Source of the DNA: Candidatus Sumerlaeota bacterium
GTDB lineage: Bacteria > Sumerlaeota > Sumerlaeia > JAFGJS01
Assembly (NCBI GenBank): GCA_016928995.1
Contig: JAFGJS010000137.1
Location: 31,760 to 95,759 of the forward strand
DNA: 64,000 nt
Direction: 5' to 3'
Below, in pieces: positions 35,507 through 44,916 of the stretch. The stretch's first letter is position 1; the number at the start of each line of letters is the position of its first letter. The notes beneath the pieces were generated by a model. The model was not told the DNA's origin. It ran no database searches and was given only the letters and a program-made list of their open reading frames with translations. A program made the translations under genes and the position numbers.

Positions 35507-36522
35507 TGCATGGCGCTCAATTTAATTTTGCTGGGGCTGTCGTTGATCGCGTATCCTTTCCACAGCCAGTAATCGATTTTCTTGCCTGTGGATTGTTCGT
35601 ATTCCCGCGCCAATTCCTTCAGGTTATTGAGATAGTTGTCATTCCAAGCCTCGATTTTATTCACTCGGAACAGCGTCATGATTTGCCGGCCTTCCGGCGT
35701 GTCGCCCAGATTCATCGTCGCGTCGATAGTGGTTTTGCGTTGATCGTCCGGGATGTCGGCCAGCCGGGAAAAACCGGTTAGCCCCTCCAGCAACGGTTTC
35801 GATTCGGCCAGGATGGTCAGACGTTTTCCGATTTGAGGGTTGAGTTCATTCATCACATTATACGAAGTGCGGGACACGACGCAGGCGTCCATCTGGCCGA
35901 AAAAAACCGGCAGGATCGTTTCAGATGATTTTTGGGCGAGCTCGATCCGGCCCAGGAACTGCTCAGCCTCCGGGAGATTCTCCCGCTTGAGGATCACATC
36001 CAGCCACACCGCTCCGGCCATCCCGGCGATGCCGGTTTCAATCAGCATTCGTTTGCCCTTCAAGTTCGCCAGGCTGCTCACGCCGTTTTTTACAGATGCG
36101 AGCAGCACGTATGACATTTCCGCCGCCTCGCCGCGAACCTGGACGGCGTAAGGTTCCACGATGGAGCGATCAGGTAAGGCGACGTACTCAAGGGCGTGGA
36201 TCGTGACGGTATCGACTTTTCGATCCAGCAAGGCTTGGTAAATCTCCTGATAAGTGTGGTAGAATTTCCCTTCACTGCCGCGCCTGTCGTACTCGATGCT
36301 GGTCATCCACAGACTGATCGCCGTTTGCGCGTCTTTTAGATTCACGCCGGTGAGCTGCATGGTGGTTATCCCGTGCGGATAGGCGTTTTCACCGACATCG
36401 CTTGCCGCGGGCGATGTGAGCGTGTCATCATCGGCTGCCATGACGATACCGGCAAGCCCCATGACGCAAATGAGCGCTATGAGCCGCAGTCGTGATGACA
36501 AATGGAATCGAGTAACGCGCAT
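35503..36522 (-). CDS. PhnD/SsuA-type periplasmic binding protein (copy 1)
   Basis: 339 residues with a signal peptide ([19 protein letters not shown]). The binding-protein core shows the [22 protein letters not shown] pattern, the hinge segment [17 protein letters not shown] and the second lobe [21 protein letters not shown], as in PhnD-family phosphonate binders. No permease or ATPase gene is near. It overlaps the hybrid kinase gene by 4 bases and is a paralogue of the gene at 36658-37668, sharing [14 protein letters not shown] and LVREYE/LAREYE-type ends. A sensory role, presenting a ligand to the kinase, is inferred. Confidence 0.85.
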   Translation of the reverse strand: MRVTRFHLSSRLRLIALICVMGLAGIVMAADDDTLTSPAASDVGENAYPHGITTMQLTGVNLKDAQTAISLWMTSIEYDRRGSEGKFYHTYQEIYQALLDRKVDTVTIHALEYVALPDRSIVEPYAVQVRGEAAEMSYVLLASVKNGVSSLANLKGKRMLIETGIAGMAGAVWLDVILKRENLPEAEQFLGRIELAQKSSETILPVFFGQMDACVVSRTSYNVMNELNPQIGKRLTILAESKPLLEGLTGFSRLADIPDDQRKTTIDATMNLGDTPEGRQIMTLFRVNKIEAWNDNYLNNLKELAREYEQSTGKKIDYWLWKGYAINDSPSKIKLSAMQ

Positions 36523-36657
36523 GAAGGGATGCCTTGTTATGTTGAGCCGACAGCATTCATAATTTTTAGCGAAACGGAAAATGCATTTTATATCTGCGTT
36601 TCACTTGTCTTACTGTATTTGATCGTCTTTTCCGCGCTTAACATGAAGCGGGATTCT

Positions 36658-37668
36658 TCATTTTTTTGTAACCTCTGCGTTTCGCTCAATGCTTTTTTCC
36701 AGCATCCACTGGGCGAACTTCTTGCCGGATCTTTCTTCATATTCTCGCACAAGCGCCTGCAAGTTAACCAGGTAGGATTCGTCCCATAGCGCGACTCCGC
36801 TGGATTGGAAGAGATTCATAAACTGTTCCCCTTCCGGCGAGTTTCCGATGTTGAACACCATATTTTTCAGGTCTTGAAGCTCCTCTTCGCTCCAATCAAC
36901 AAGCGTGGAATGACATGAAATCACTTCAAGGAGCGGGGGAGATTCGAGCAGGATTTTGACGCGCTTTCCAATCTGGGGATTTAATTCCTGCATGACCATG
37001 AAGGAACGTTTGGGCACGACGCATGCATCGGCTTGCTTGAAGAAAACGGGAAGGACTGCGGCGGATGGCTTTTCAACAAGCGTTGTTTCGTCGAAGAACC
37101 GGCTGGATTCCGGCAGCTTCTGGCGCATCAGGATTACTTCCAGCCATAATGAGCCAGTCAGTCCAGTGAAACCGCTTTCGAGCAGCACGGTTTTACCTTT
37201 TAAATCATTCAGGCTATTCGCGCCGCCTTTAATTGGGACTAGAACCACATAAGTCGTTTCTGGAGTTTTGTCACGGATGGTCGCACTAAACGGCTGAAGC
37301 ACGGAACGATCGGGCAGCGCCAGATACTCTATGCCCAGTATGCTGGCGCCATTAACCTCGCCCGCGCGAACAGCTTTGTAGATTTCCAGGTAATCGGAAT
37401 AGAATTTAACGCCGATGATATCTTTATGGGTTTTGCCATAAAGCGCTTTCAGCCATACTGTCGTTGCGGTTTCGGCGTCATGCACGTCGACGCCGGAGAG
37501 TTGGGTCAGCGACATTGCATGTGCGACGTTTTCCTTCTTTTTAACGTTCAAGGACGCCGTGGTTGGCGCGTCCTTGTCGGCGCCCATGATGTTGTCCGGA
37601 CATGCCGCGCAGAACAAAGCAGCCACGCATAACATAGCGCAAACTCGCCAGCTTCGTATTATATGCAT
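36658..37668 (-). CDS. PhnD/SsuA-type periplasmic binding protein (copy 2)
   Basis: 336 residues with a hydrophobic N-terminus (RVCAMLCVAALFCAAC) acting as signal peptide. It shares with copy 1 the segments LTQLSGVDVHDAETATTVWL, SILGIEYLALPDRS, NSLNDLKGKTVLLESGFTGL, QADACVVPKRSFMVMQELNP and LVREYEERSGKKFAQW. The pair probably arose by duplication. It is 30 bases after the TolC-like gene and 135 bases before copy 1. Ligand unknown; aromatic and Ser/Thr residues of the phosphonate site could not be assigned by eye. Confidence 0.85.
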   Translation of the reverse strand: MHIIRSWRVCAMLCVAALFCAACPDNIMGADKDAPTTASLNVKKKENVAHAMSLTQLSGVDVHDAETATTVWLKALYGKTHKDIIGVKFYSDYLEIYKAVRAGEVNGASILGIEYLALPDRSVLQPFSATIRDKTPETTYVVLVPIKGGANSLNDLKGKTVLLESGFTGLTGSLWLEVILMRQKLPESSRFFDETTLVEKPSAAVLPVFFKQADACVVPKRSFMVMQELNPQIGKRVKILLESPPLLEVISCHSTLVDWSEEELQDLKNMVFNIGNSPEGEQFMNLFQSSGVALWDESYLVNLQALVREYEERSGKKFAQWMLEKSIERNAEVTKK

Positions 37669-37698
37669 TTCAACAGTTTCGTCCGATTAATAGTATTA

Positions 37699-39312
37699 TC
37701 ATTCCTGTTCGGTCGGCTCCGATAGCAATTCGCCAATTGTCTTTTCCACTTCCGCGCCCACGATGAAATTCAATTCGTGCAAGGACTGGGCGTGCTGATG
37801 CAAGGATTGCAAGTAGCTGACTTCGATCAACACTTCGGTCAGCTGCGCTTCGATCATATCTTTGGTTTCCACTAATTCATTACGGTACGCCCGGATATTG
37901 AGATCACGGTTTTCCTGGGCGGAGACGTAGGCGTCTCGTGCGGCGACGGCCTGATGACCCGAGCCTTCCAGCGTATAGAGCGCTTGCTTCACCTGCAAAG
38001 CGAGTCCTTCGCGGAACAAGATGCCTTGGTGTTTGAATCGTTCGAGTTTGCTTTCGGCTTCGCGGACTTCGTTGATCGTGCGGAAGCCGCGAAACAGCGG
38101 CAACTCCATGCCCACGCCGGCGCTCCATGTGTCTTTGTTGCTCATCATCCCCGAATCCAGATCATTTTCCAGATGAACCAGTTCGCCAAAGAGGGCGATT
38201 TTGGGATAGTGTCCGCTTTGGGCTTGCAGCAACTGCGCCCGGGCCGCTTTAAGTCCGGCCTTTACGCGGTTCCAGTCGGGATTGAAGATGAAGGCGCCGC
38301 CGATGGCGTTTTCCGGTTTTATTGCGACGGTCTGGCGGGGGAGTTCTGGATTTTCCAGCTCGATTTCCTGAGTCCATTCCAGTCCAGCGGAAAAAGCCAG
38401 CACGGCCCGCGCGAGTTTCTCCTGGCTTTGGAGAATGGCAAGATTGGAGCGCAGGGTCTCCACGAAGATTTTATTGCGCAAAAAATCCGTTTTATCAACC
38501 GTGCCTGAGCCATTCAAATACATGGATTCGGTCAGTTTTAAAGTGGATTCCATGCGTCGCAGTGCGATGTCGATGGCATTGGTCAGCTCATGCAGAAAGA
38601 CCGCCATGTCGTAATATTTTTGAATGTCGTAATTCACCTGTAAATCCGATCGGCGCGCCTCCTGTCGCGCGGCTTCAAAGCCGAAACGGGCCTGGTCGTT
38701 CAGCGCGGTTCGCAGGCCGCCGGTGTAGAGCGGCCAGGTTGCCTTCAATGCCACGACGCCCAGCTGGCGGTCCTGGATTTTGACGCGCTGTTCAGGCACA
38801 TCGACGCCGCCGGTGGTCGTCATCGCTGGGATCTGGATGGGCATCCCTGGAATGGGCAGCGTCATTGCCGGCGACTGCGCGCTGAAATTGTATGAGGAGG
38901 CGGGAAACACGAACAAGGGATCTTTCTCTTGAGTGGTCGCCGCGGCTTCCAGCGTGAGCTGCGGCCAGTATGCGGACATGGCCTGCTTCATCTGCGCTTC
39001 GGCGATATCAAGCGTATATCGCGACACCGGCCGCAGGCGGCTGTTCACCAGAGCCAGCGCGATGCAATCTTCGCGGCTGAGCGGTTGCTTGGACTCCACT
39101 TTCGCCAAGGCGGCGTGATAATCAGGATTGGAAGGCAGCCAGATGCTGTCTTCGGTTTTTGACATGATTTCCGCGTCTTTTTCGCTCTGGATCCAATCGG
39201 CGTAGCGCTCTGTTTCCAATTGCTTTTCCAGTGAGGCATAATATGCGTCGCGGTTCCAAAAGCATCCGGTCAGCAAGACGGCGATGCCGATTGATAAAAG
39301 GCAGCGTAGCAT
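37699..39312 (-). CDS. TolC-family outer-membrane lipoprotein
   Basis: 537 residues with a lipobox (VLLTGC, Cys17), so the mature protein is lipid-anchored; the upstream AAGGA, 8 bases before ATG 39312, is a good ribosome site. The body is the TolC/OEP alpha-helical pattern repeated twice: DCIALALVNSRLRPVSRYTL, QMKQAMSAYWPQLTLEAAAT, then VKAGLKAARAQLLQAQSGHY, PKIALFGELVHLENDL and LPLFRGFRTINEVREAESKL. It forms a trimeric tunnel across the outer membrane. No RND or ABC inner-membrane pump is beside it; instead the two binding proteins and the hybrid kinase follow. Confidence 0.92.
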   Translation of the reverse strand: MLRCLLSIGIAVLLTGCFWNRDAYYASLEKQLETERYADWIQSEKDAEIMSKTEDSIWLPSNPDYHAALAKVESKQPLSREDCIALALVNSRLRPVSRYTLDIAEAQMKQAMSAYWPQLTLEAAATTQEKDPLFVFPASSYNFSAQSPAMTLPIPGMPIQIPAMTTTGGVDVPEQRVKIQDRQLGVVALKATWPLYTGGLRTALNDQARFGFEAARQEARRSDLQVNYDIQKYYDMAVFLHELTNAIDIALRRMESTLKLTESMYLNGSGTVDKTDFLRNKIFVETLRSNLAILQSQEKLARAVLAFSAGLEWTQEIELENPELPRQTVAIKPENAIGGAFIFNPDWNRVKAGLKAARAQLLQAQSGHYPKIALFGELVHLENDLDSGMMSNKDTWSAGVGMELPLFRGFRTINEVREAESKLERFKHQGILFREGLALQVKQALYTLEGSGHQAVAARDAYVSAQENRDLNIRAYRNELVETKDMIEAQLTEVLIEVSYLQSLHQHAQSLHELNFIVGAEVEKTIGELLSEPTEQE

Positions 39313-39604
39313 TGGCGTATCCTTTCAGTCATGAAAGCGGTGAAGAGATTTGCATACTGATTGTTAGATCGGAAAGAATTAGCAGAATCTTAATATTTTG
39401 ATTTTTACTGAAAATTGGACTGTGCAACTGATAAGAAGGATCGCCGATAGGGATAATGGTTTAAGCGCCTGTTTCTCAGCGATTTATGCATACGTGTTTT
39501 TTATTTCATGGGGATGTTAAAAACCGAAATGTTGAAATGCCGGGTTGAAATTTTGGCGGATTTCCTCAGCAAAAAACAGGAAGCAAGAGCAAAAAGGATG
39601 ATCG

Positions 39605-41869
39605 TCAGTTTTTGCCTTTGTCTTTCGCGGGATAGTCCACGCGGAAATGATACCGGGCGCGCAACGATTTGGCGAACGAGTCGCCGATTTTCGACAGGTC
39701 TTGCAGGGTCAGCGGCGTTTCGCTGAATTGTCCGTCGCGGAACTTGGTTTCAATGGCGTCGCGCACAAGCCGCCGGATGTCGTCGTCGCGGATCAATTTT
39801 CCGGTCAATTTGGAAGTGGCCGTGGCCTCCACGGAGTCGGCCAGCATCAGCACCGCGGTCTCGATGGATTGCGGCTTCGGACCGGGATAGCGGAATTCCT
39901 CTTCGATCACGGGTTGGGCTTGGTCCGAGTTTTCATAAGCGCGCTGGGCCTGCGTGTAGAAGTATTGAATCAGCGATGTGCCGTGATGCTGCGGGATGAA
40001 GTCGATGATCGCCTCGGGCAACTTGTAGACGTTGCGCGCCATCTCGATGCCTTCCTTCACGTGGTTCTTGATGATCAGGCATGACATGTGCGGCGACAGG
40101 TCGTGATGGATTTTACGCTCCTCCTCGGTCACCTGGTTTTCGCTGTAGTATTTCGGTTTGAGCATCTTGCCCAGGTCGTGGAAGTAGCCGCCGGCCCGCA
40201 CCAGCAGATGGTTCGCGCCGATGGCCTCGGCGGCGGATTCGGCGAGTTTCGTCACGCTCAGGCTATGCTGATAGGAGCCGGGCGCTTTTTCCTCCAGGTC
40301 TTTCAGGGCGGGGTGCGTGGCGCCGGTGAGTTCGAGCAATTTGAAATCCGTCAGCACGCCCAGGACGCTTTCACAAGCCACGAGCGTGGGGTATGTGGCG
40401 ATGCTGCAAAGCAGCCCGTTGATCAGGCTCCAGATGATTTTCCAGTCGTCTGGCGGCGCTCCCGGTTCCTGGTTCACAAAGTGATAGACCAGATAGAGCA
40501 GCACGTTCACGCCGGAAATCCAGAGGCCGGTGCGCAGGATGTCGCTGCGTTTGCGGACGGTATAAAGCGAGGCCACGGCCGTGAAGCCGCTGAAGATGGC
40601 GAAGAGCACGGAGAAAAGCGGATCCGCCTGGGCGAAGAGCCCCAGCAGGATGGCGCCCGCGATGACCTGGATCAAAGCCAGCCGGGAATCGAGCATCACC
40701 GCTCCGAGGATCCCGACCGCGCCGGAAAGATAGAACAGCGCTCCGTATTCTCCGGCTCCGACGTAACTGTCGATTTCAATCGCCACGCGGGCGATCAGCA
40801 GCATCAGGATCGTGGGCAGCGCCGCGACCATGATGTTGTGCGAATTCATCGGCAGATGCGGCAGGAACTTACGCAGGTAGAGCGCGATGAAAAAGACGAT
40901 GGCGATGATCACCAGCAGATGGCAGATGAATACCTCCACGCGATAGACGGTCATCTTTGCGTTGTAGGCATCGATGATGCTCTGGATGCGCGGATTGATG
41001 ATCTGTCCTTCAGGGGCGATGACCGTGCGAATTTCAATGTCCAGCATGTAGTGCGGGACGTTCTGCCGCACGGTTTCTTCAGCCAGTTCCGTTCGTTCGA
41101 TATTATAAATTAAATTTGGCTTAAGCAGGTGCGTCAGCAACAGCTCGTTGAATTCCCATTCGACCGTGCCTTGTTTGAAGCGTTCCCGCCGGTATTGATC
41201 CAGAAATTGCGGCAAGTCGCCTTCGTCGATCAGCTTCGAGCGGTCCAATTTTTTGCCTGATGGCAAGAGCAGAATAGGACGGCGCGGCTGCCGGGAAATT
41301 CGGTTGTAAAACGGTTGGCTGAGCAGGCTGTTTTCCTTCAGCACGAGTTCGATGGCTTCATGGGTCAGGCGGCGGAAACGTTCATTGGGCAGGATTGCCG
41401 CAAAACGGCGCGCCTGATCCTCAGTGATAGGTATCGCGGCGATCTGTTTGATTTTCTGTGTCGCTTGCTGGATTAGTGTCGCGCTGCTCAGGCTATCCTC
41501 ATGCAGCGCGAGTTGTTCAATCAGGTCCACGACGTCCCGGCTGCGGCGTTCCGCCGCGGCGGCTACGGCGTCATTGCTGGAGCAAAAGACCGGCGCGCTT
41601 TCCAGCGCCAGGAGCTGGTCGCGTTCGAGGCGTTCGCTGTCCTCAATGCGGAGCGGAAAGGGCGCCAGGATGCGCTCCGGCGCCGGCTGACCGGATTCAT
41701 AGGCGATACGGCGGAAGTGTCCGGTCAGCGTTTGCGAGCAGATCAACATCAACAGTGCGATGATCAACGCGACCAGAAACCAGCGCAGGCGCGAATCATG
41801 CCGTTTGGCGCTGTCGCGCAAAGATAAGGTTGACCGCCAGTTGCGATATGCCTTGATCAGATTTTTCAT
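39605..41869 (-). CDS. pgpH: Membrane HD phosphohydrolase, cyclic di-AMP phosphodiesterase type (PgpH/7TM-HD)
   Basis: 754 residues. One N-terminal helix (29-50) is followed by a large extracytoplasmic 7TMR-HD domain (about 55-320), seven helices (about 325-500) and a cytoplasmic HD domain. The HD motif is His564-Asp565 in YFHDLGKMLKPKYY, with PGSYQHSLSVTKLAE and PEAIIDFIPQHHGTSLIQYF completing metal ligands. In Listeria PgpH cleaves cyclic di-AMP, a nucleotide that regulates potassium uptake, which is of note because Trk/Ktr genes are in this window. It is 166 bases after phoH, the usual neighbour; the usual ybeY is not present. Confidence 0.93.
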   Translation of the reverse strand: MKNLIKAYRNWRSTLSLRDSAKRHDSRLRWFLVALIIALLMLICSQTLTGHFRRIAYESGQPAPERILAPFPLRIEDSERLERDQLLALESAPVFCSSNDAVAAAAERRSRDVVDLIEQLALHEDSLSSATLIQQATQKIKQIAAIPITEDQARRFAAILPNERFRRLTHEAIELVLKENSLLSQPFYNRISRQPRRPILLLPSGKKLDRSKLIDEGDLPQFLDQYRRERFKQGTVEWEFNELLLTHLLKPNLIYNIERTELAEETVRQNVPHYMLDIEIRTVIAPEGQIINPRIQSIIDAYNAKMTVYRVEVFICHLLVIIAIVFFIALYLRKFLPHLPMNSHNIMVAALPTILMLLIARVAIEIDSYVGAGEYGALFYLSGAVGILGAVMLDSRLALIQVIAGAILLGLFAQADPLFSVLFAIFSGFTAVASLYTVRKRSDILRTGLWISGVNVLLYLVYHFVNQEPGAPPDDWKIIWSLINGLLCSIATYPTLVACESVLGVLTDFKLLELTGATHPALKDLEEKAPGSYQHSLSVTKLAESAAEAIGANHLLVRAGGYFHDLGKMLKPKYYSENQVTEEERKIHHDLSPHMSCLIIKNHVKEGIEMARNVYKLPEAIIDFIPQHHGTSLIQYFYTQAQRAYENSDQAQPVIEEEFRYPGPKPQSIETAVLMLADSVEATATSKLTGKLIRDDDIRRLVRDAIETKFRDGQFSETPLTLQDLSKIGDSFAKSLRARYHFRVDYPAKDKGKN

Positions 41870-41980
41870 GCGCCGCCCGTATTGATTTAAATTCTAAACA
41901 CGAAATTCCAAATCCGAAACAAATTCAAAACTGAAAAACTCCAATGATCTAAAACAAATCCTCATTTGCCGATTCGATCT

Positions 41981-42016
41981 GTCCGACGAGTCTGACAAGT
42001 CCGACCGGTCCGACGG
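41981..42016. repeat. Four tandem copies of a degenerate 9-mer
   Basis: The units gtccgacga, gtctgacaa, gtccgaccg and gtccgacgg follow each other directly. They lie in the gap between phoH and pgpH, next to an AT-rich tract at 41885-41955 with repeated aaattc/aatccgaaa words. Such intergenic tracts look like slippage products; no coding role is likely. Confidence 0.7.
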
Positions 42017-42035
42017 ATCCAACCACCCAATGAAA

Positions 42036-43109
42036 TTATTGAACCGGCCGCTGATTGGCTTCGGCTTCGGCCTGCTTCATTTTTTCGCGGATGATGTCGT
42101 TGCGATCATAGGCCTTGATGATTTTCTGCACCAGTTCATGCCGCACCACATCCCGCTCATTGAAGTATTGAAAATGAATTTCGTCGATCCCTGCAAGGAT
42201 TTCTTGCACCTGCACGAGCCCGGAATCCCGTTTGTGCTCCAGGTCGATTTGCGTCACGTCGCCCGTGATGACGGCCCGCGAGTCGAAACCGAGGCGCGTG
42301 AGGAACATTTTCATCTGCTCGCCGCTGGTGTTTTGCGCTTCGTCGAGGATCACGAAGGCGCTGTTCAGCGTGCGGCCGCGCATGAACGCCAGCGGCGCCA
42401 CCTCGATCACGCCGGACTCGATGCATTCGCGCACCCGCTCCGCTTCCATCATTTCATACAGCGCGTCGTACAGCGGGCGCAAGTACGGATTGATTTTCGC
42501 TTCCAGGTCGCCGGGCAGGAAACCGAGCCGTTCGCCGGCTTCCACGGCGGGCCGCGCGAGGATGATCCGCCGCACTTTTTGTTGCGTCAGCGCCGAAACC
42601 GCCATGGCGCAGGCCAGGTACGTCTTGCCCGTGCCGGCCGGACCGATCCCGAAGACGATGTCGTAGCGCCGGATAGCGTCAACATATTCTTTTTGACCTG
42701 GAGTCAGCGGCGTCAGCACCTTGTTGCGCGCGGGGACGAGGATCTGATCCTTCAGCGCCTCCTTGATCGACGCCTCTCCCTTCGCTTCCAACTGGCTCAT
42801 CGCGGCGTGCAGCTTTTGCCGGTCCATCTCGCGGCGTTCCTTTTGCCCGGTTTTGCGATGCAGTTCGAGCAGATCCTCGATCATGCCGGCGGTGCGCCGC
42901 ACGTTGGCCGAGTCGCCGCTGATGCGCAATTCATTCCCGCGTGCAATGATCCGCGTGTCGCTGCGGCGCTCGATGTCGCGCAGTTGGCTGTCGTTGCGTC
43001 CGCAGAATTTCAGGATCTCGTCCTGCTCCAGCACAATTACATGTTCCGCATGGTCGTTCAAGAGTCGATTCCATTTCTCGCGTTCAGTGAAATTTAAAAA
43101 CCGCTCCAT
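42036..43109 (-). CDS. phoH: PhoH-family ATPase
   Basis: 357 residues. An N-terminal KH-like region (about 20-85) precedes the P-loop ATPase domain with Walker [12 protein letters not shown] (about 156-166), Walker [21 protein letters not shown] and the typical PhoH end [20 protein letters not shown] with [20 protein letters not shown]. It is an RNA-linked ATPase probably involved in rRNA maturation together with YbeY. It precedes pgpH on the same strand, an arrangement seen in many bacteria. Confidence 0.95.
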   Translation of the reverse strand: MERFLNFTEREKWNRLLNDHAEHVIVLEQDEILKFCGRNDSQLRDIERRSDTRIIARGNELRISGDSANVRRTAGMIEDLLELHRKTGQKERREMDRQKLHAAMSQLEAKGEASIKEALKDQILVPARNKVLTPLTPGQKEYVDAIRRYDIVFGIGPAGTGKTYLACAMAVSALTQQKVRRIILARPAVEAGERLGFLPGDLEAKINPYLRPLYDALYEMMEAERVRECIESGVIEVAPLAFMRGRTLNSAFVILDEAQNTSGEQMKMFLTRLGFDSRAVITGDVTQIDLEHKRDSGLVQVQEILAGIDEIHFQYFNERDVVRHELVQKIIKAYDRNDIIREKMKQAEAEANQRPVQ

Positions 43110-43496
43110 GACCTGCTAACGAGCCAGTCCACGGTCAGGAAGCAATTAAGCATCGCATGCGGGAAAAGCAAAAGCAACTTTTTCCATTGTTTTGGTTTCA
43201 TGGTTTTCATCGCCCAAGAGCTTCCTAAAGTCTCTTCCTGGCCAGTCGAAATCGCTATCGCTATCGGAATCGTTATCGAAAAAACAACAGCAACGACGAT
43301 TACGATCCCGATCCCGAATAGCGAGAAGAAGGCAAGTTGAACAGACCTTCGTAAGGTCCTGTTTCATCTATCCCAACCGAAGAAAAATACATTGCGAGCT
43401 TCATCTTTATAATGCTCCAATCGCATGATGTAAATTGATGAATTTTTCGACTCGTGCAGCATTTACTGCGTCGCGAGGGACTGCTTTGATCTTATT
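43110..43496. repeat. Intergenic region with a degenerate hexamer tract
   Basis: 387 bases with no supported gene. From 43246 to 43281 it reads as six units of the pattern tcgaaa, tcgcta, tcgcta, tcggaa, tcgtta, tcgaaa; after an A-rich break a second run (attacg, atcccg, atcccg, aatagc) reaches about 43325. A short frame on the minus strand through the tract would encode only Asp/Ser/Arg-rich low complexity and is rejected. Promoters for the divergent phoH and SGNH genes should be here. Confidence 0.65.
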
Positions 43497-44867
43497 ATGT
43501 GCGATGAAAACGGCAAAACCGGGAATCATGCGGCAGTGATGAGGCGAATCGCCGTTGTGGTTGGGCTGACAGCGCTTTGCTGGGCGGCGCTGTCTCCTGT
43601 ATTTTTGCGGCTTTTTTCGCCCGACGGCGCCCTGACGGACCATACAATCGCCGTGCTCCGCCGTTTGAGAGCGGAGATCAGTCTCTGCTTAGTAGCGCCA
43701 TTCTCACTCTGGATCGCGCTGGCCGTCTGGCCTTTGCGCAGCTTTTCCCCAAAAACCGTCAAGCGGCTTCGGCTGCCTTTGTTCTGGCTGATGTCCGTGT
43801 TTTTTGGACTTGTTCTCCTGGGTTTGATCGGCGAGCTTTTCGTGGCCTGGAACGACTCGCAGGCGGATCATATGAAAGCGTACCGGCTGTGCGACAATCC
43901 ACGATTGGCCTATGAACACGTCCCGTCGGTGGAGACGAAAGAGAAGGGCGTTCTGTATCGGATCAATGCAATGGGGTTTCGCGGGGAGGAGTGGCCGCTT
44001 GATGACAGCTGCCGCGTGATGATCGCCGGCGATTCAGTGTTATACGGCTATTATGTGCCGCAGGAGAAGACTTTCTGGTCGATCATCGACCAGCGCGCGA
44101 GCGAGAAAGACGGCTTGTCCGGCTGGCTCCACGCACTTGGCGTCAATGGCTACGGAACGTATCAGGAGTGCGAGTTGATCCGGGTTTACAGCCCGATTCT
44201 GAAGCCGCGGGTGGTATTGCTGGCTGTTTGCCTGAATGACGCGGACGATCCCTATGAGCATATCAATTGGCCGGGCGACATTGCGTTGCCGCCGGAAGCC
44301 GTGCCCAATCCGGAATTGCGCCGGCAGAGGCTGGCTGCGAAGGAGCAGGCCGGACAGCCCGTGACGGGCATGCTGTCGTTGATCCAACGGGCCGGCCGGC
44401 GGTATTCGCGCCTTTACCGCTATGTGGAAGGACGCGTTTACATGCTGAAGCATCAAAACACTTTTTATAACGACCAGTTGAAACGGCTGAGCGATCCCGA
44501 TTCACCGGAGATCCACTGGATGGGCGAGCAGTTCGAGACGATTCAGCAGTTCTGTGCAGCTCATCAGATGGAATTGGGCGTGGTGATTTTTCCGTTGCGC
44601 TGCCAGCTGACCGAGAATCATCCTTTCGCCACACAACCACAAATAGTCATCAAAGACCTATGCGAGCGATTGGGATGTCCCGCGCTCGATCTGACTTCGA
44701 CATTGGCGGACACAGGTGGTGTGCGGAATTTCGTGGATTACTGTCACTTGTCGGTAAAGGGACATGAAGTTGTCGCGGACAAGTTATACAGCTGGTTGCT
44801 TTCCCAATTTGAATCACTGAAACCATCGTCCGATCCAGCGCCGAATCCAATGGACCAAAATAATTAG
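43497..44867 (+). CDS. Membrane-anchored SGNH/GDSL hydrolase
   Basis: 456 residues. Three hydrophobic helices (about 15-35, 62-80 and 92-113) precede an extracytoplasmic hydrolase domain. The SGNH blocks are block I MIAGDSVLYGYYV with the catalytic Ser, the Asn block in AVCLNDADDPYE, and block V DYCHLSVKGHEVVAD with the Asp/His pair. Such proteins remove or move acyl groups on surface polysaccharides. Met15 is an alternative start. The gene converges with the GH4 gene, sharing a hairpin terminator at 44866-44891. Confidence 0.85.
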   Translation: MCDENGKTGNHAAVMRRIAVVVGLTALCWAALSPVFLRLFSPDGALTDHTIAVLRRLRAEISLCLVAPFSLWIALAVWPLRSFSPKTVKRLRLPLFWLMSVFFGLVLLGLIGELFVAWNDSQADHMKAYRLCDNPRLAYEHVPSVETKEKGVLYRINAMGFRGEEWPLDDSCRVMIAGDSVLYGYYVPQEKTFWSIIDQRASEKDGLSGWLHALGVNGYGTYQECELIRVYSPILKPRVVLLAVCLNDADDPYEHINWPGDIALPPEAVPNPELRRQRLAAKEQAGQPVTGMLSLIQRAGRRYSRLYRYVEGRVYMLKHQNTFYNDQLKRLSDPDSPEIHWMGEQFETIQQFCAAHQMELGVVIFPLRCQLTENHPFATQPQIVIKDLCERLGCPALDLTSTLADTGGVRNFVDYCHLSVKGHEVVADKLYSWLLSQFESLKPSSDPAPNPMDQNN

Positions 44868-44891
44868 GGGCGATTGAGCACAATCGCCCCT
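44866..44891. terminator. Bidirectional hairpin between convergent genes
   Basis: Arms aggggcgattg and caatcgcccct pair over 11 bases around the loop agca. On the plus strand a T-run occurs at 44903-44910; on the minus strand the stem is followed by aattatttt. It lies at the end of the SGNH gene and 26 bases beyond the end of the GH4 gene. Confidence 0.7.
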
Positions 44892-44916
44892 ATCCCATGC
44901 TGCTTTTTTTTAATGA

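Noticed and set aside
40088-41113. Plus-strand open frame of 341 codons opposite pgpH
   Set aside because: Antisense shadow; the minus strand encodes a complete 7TM-HD protein with HD motif.
43146-43367. Short minus-strand frame of 73 codons rich in Asp, Ser and Arg
   Set aside because: It is a read-through of the degenerate hexamer tract and gives low-complexity sequence; no ribosome site and no recognisable family.
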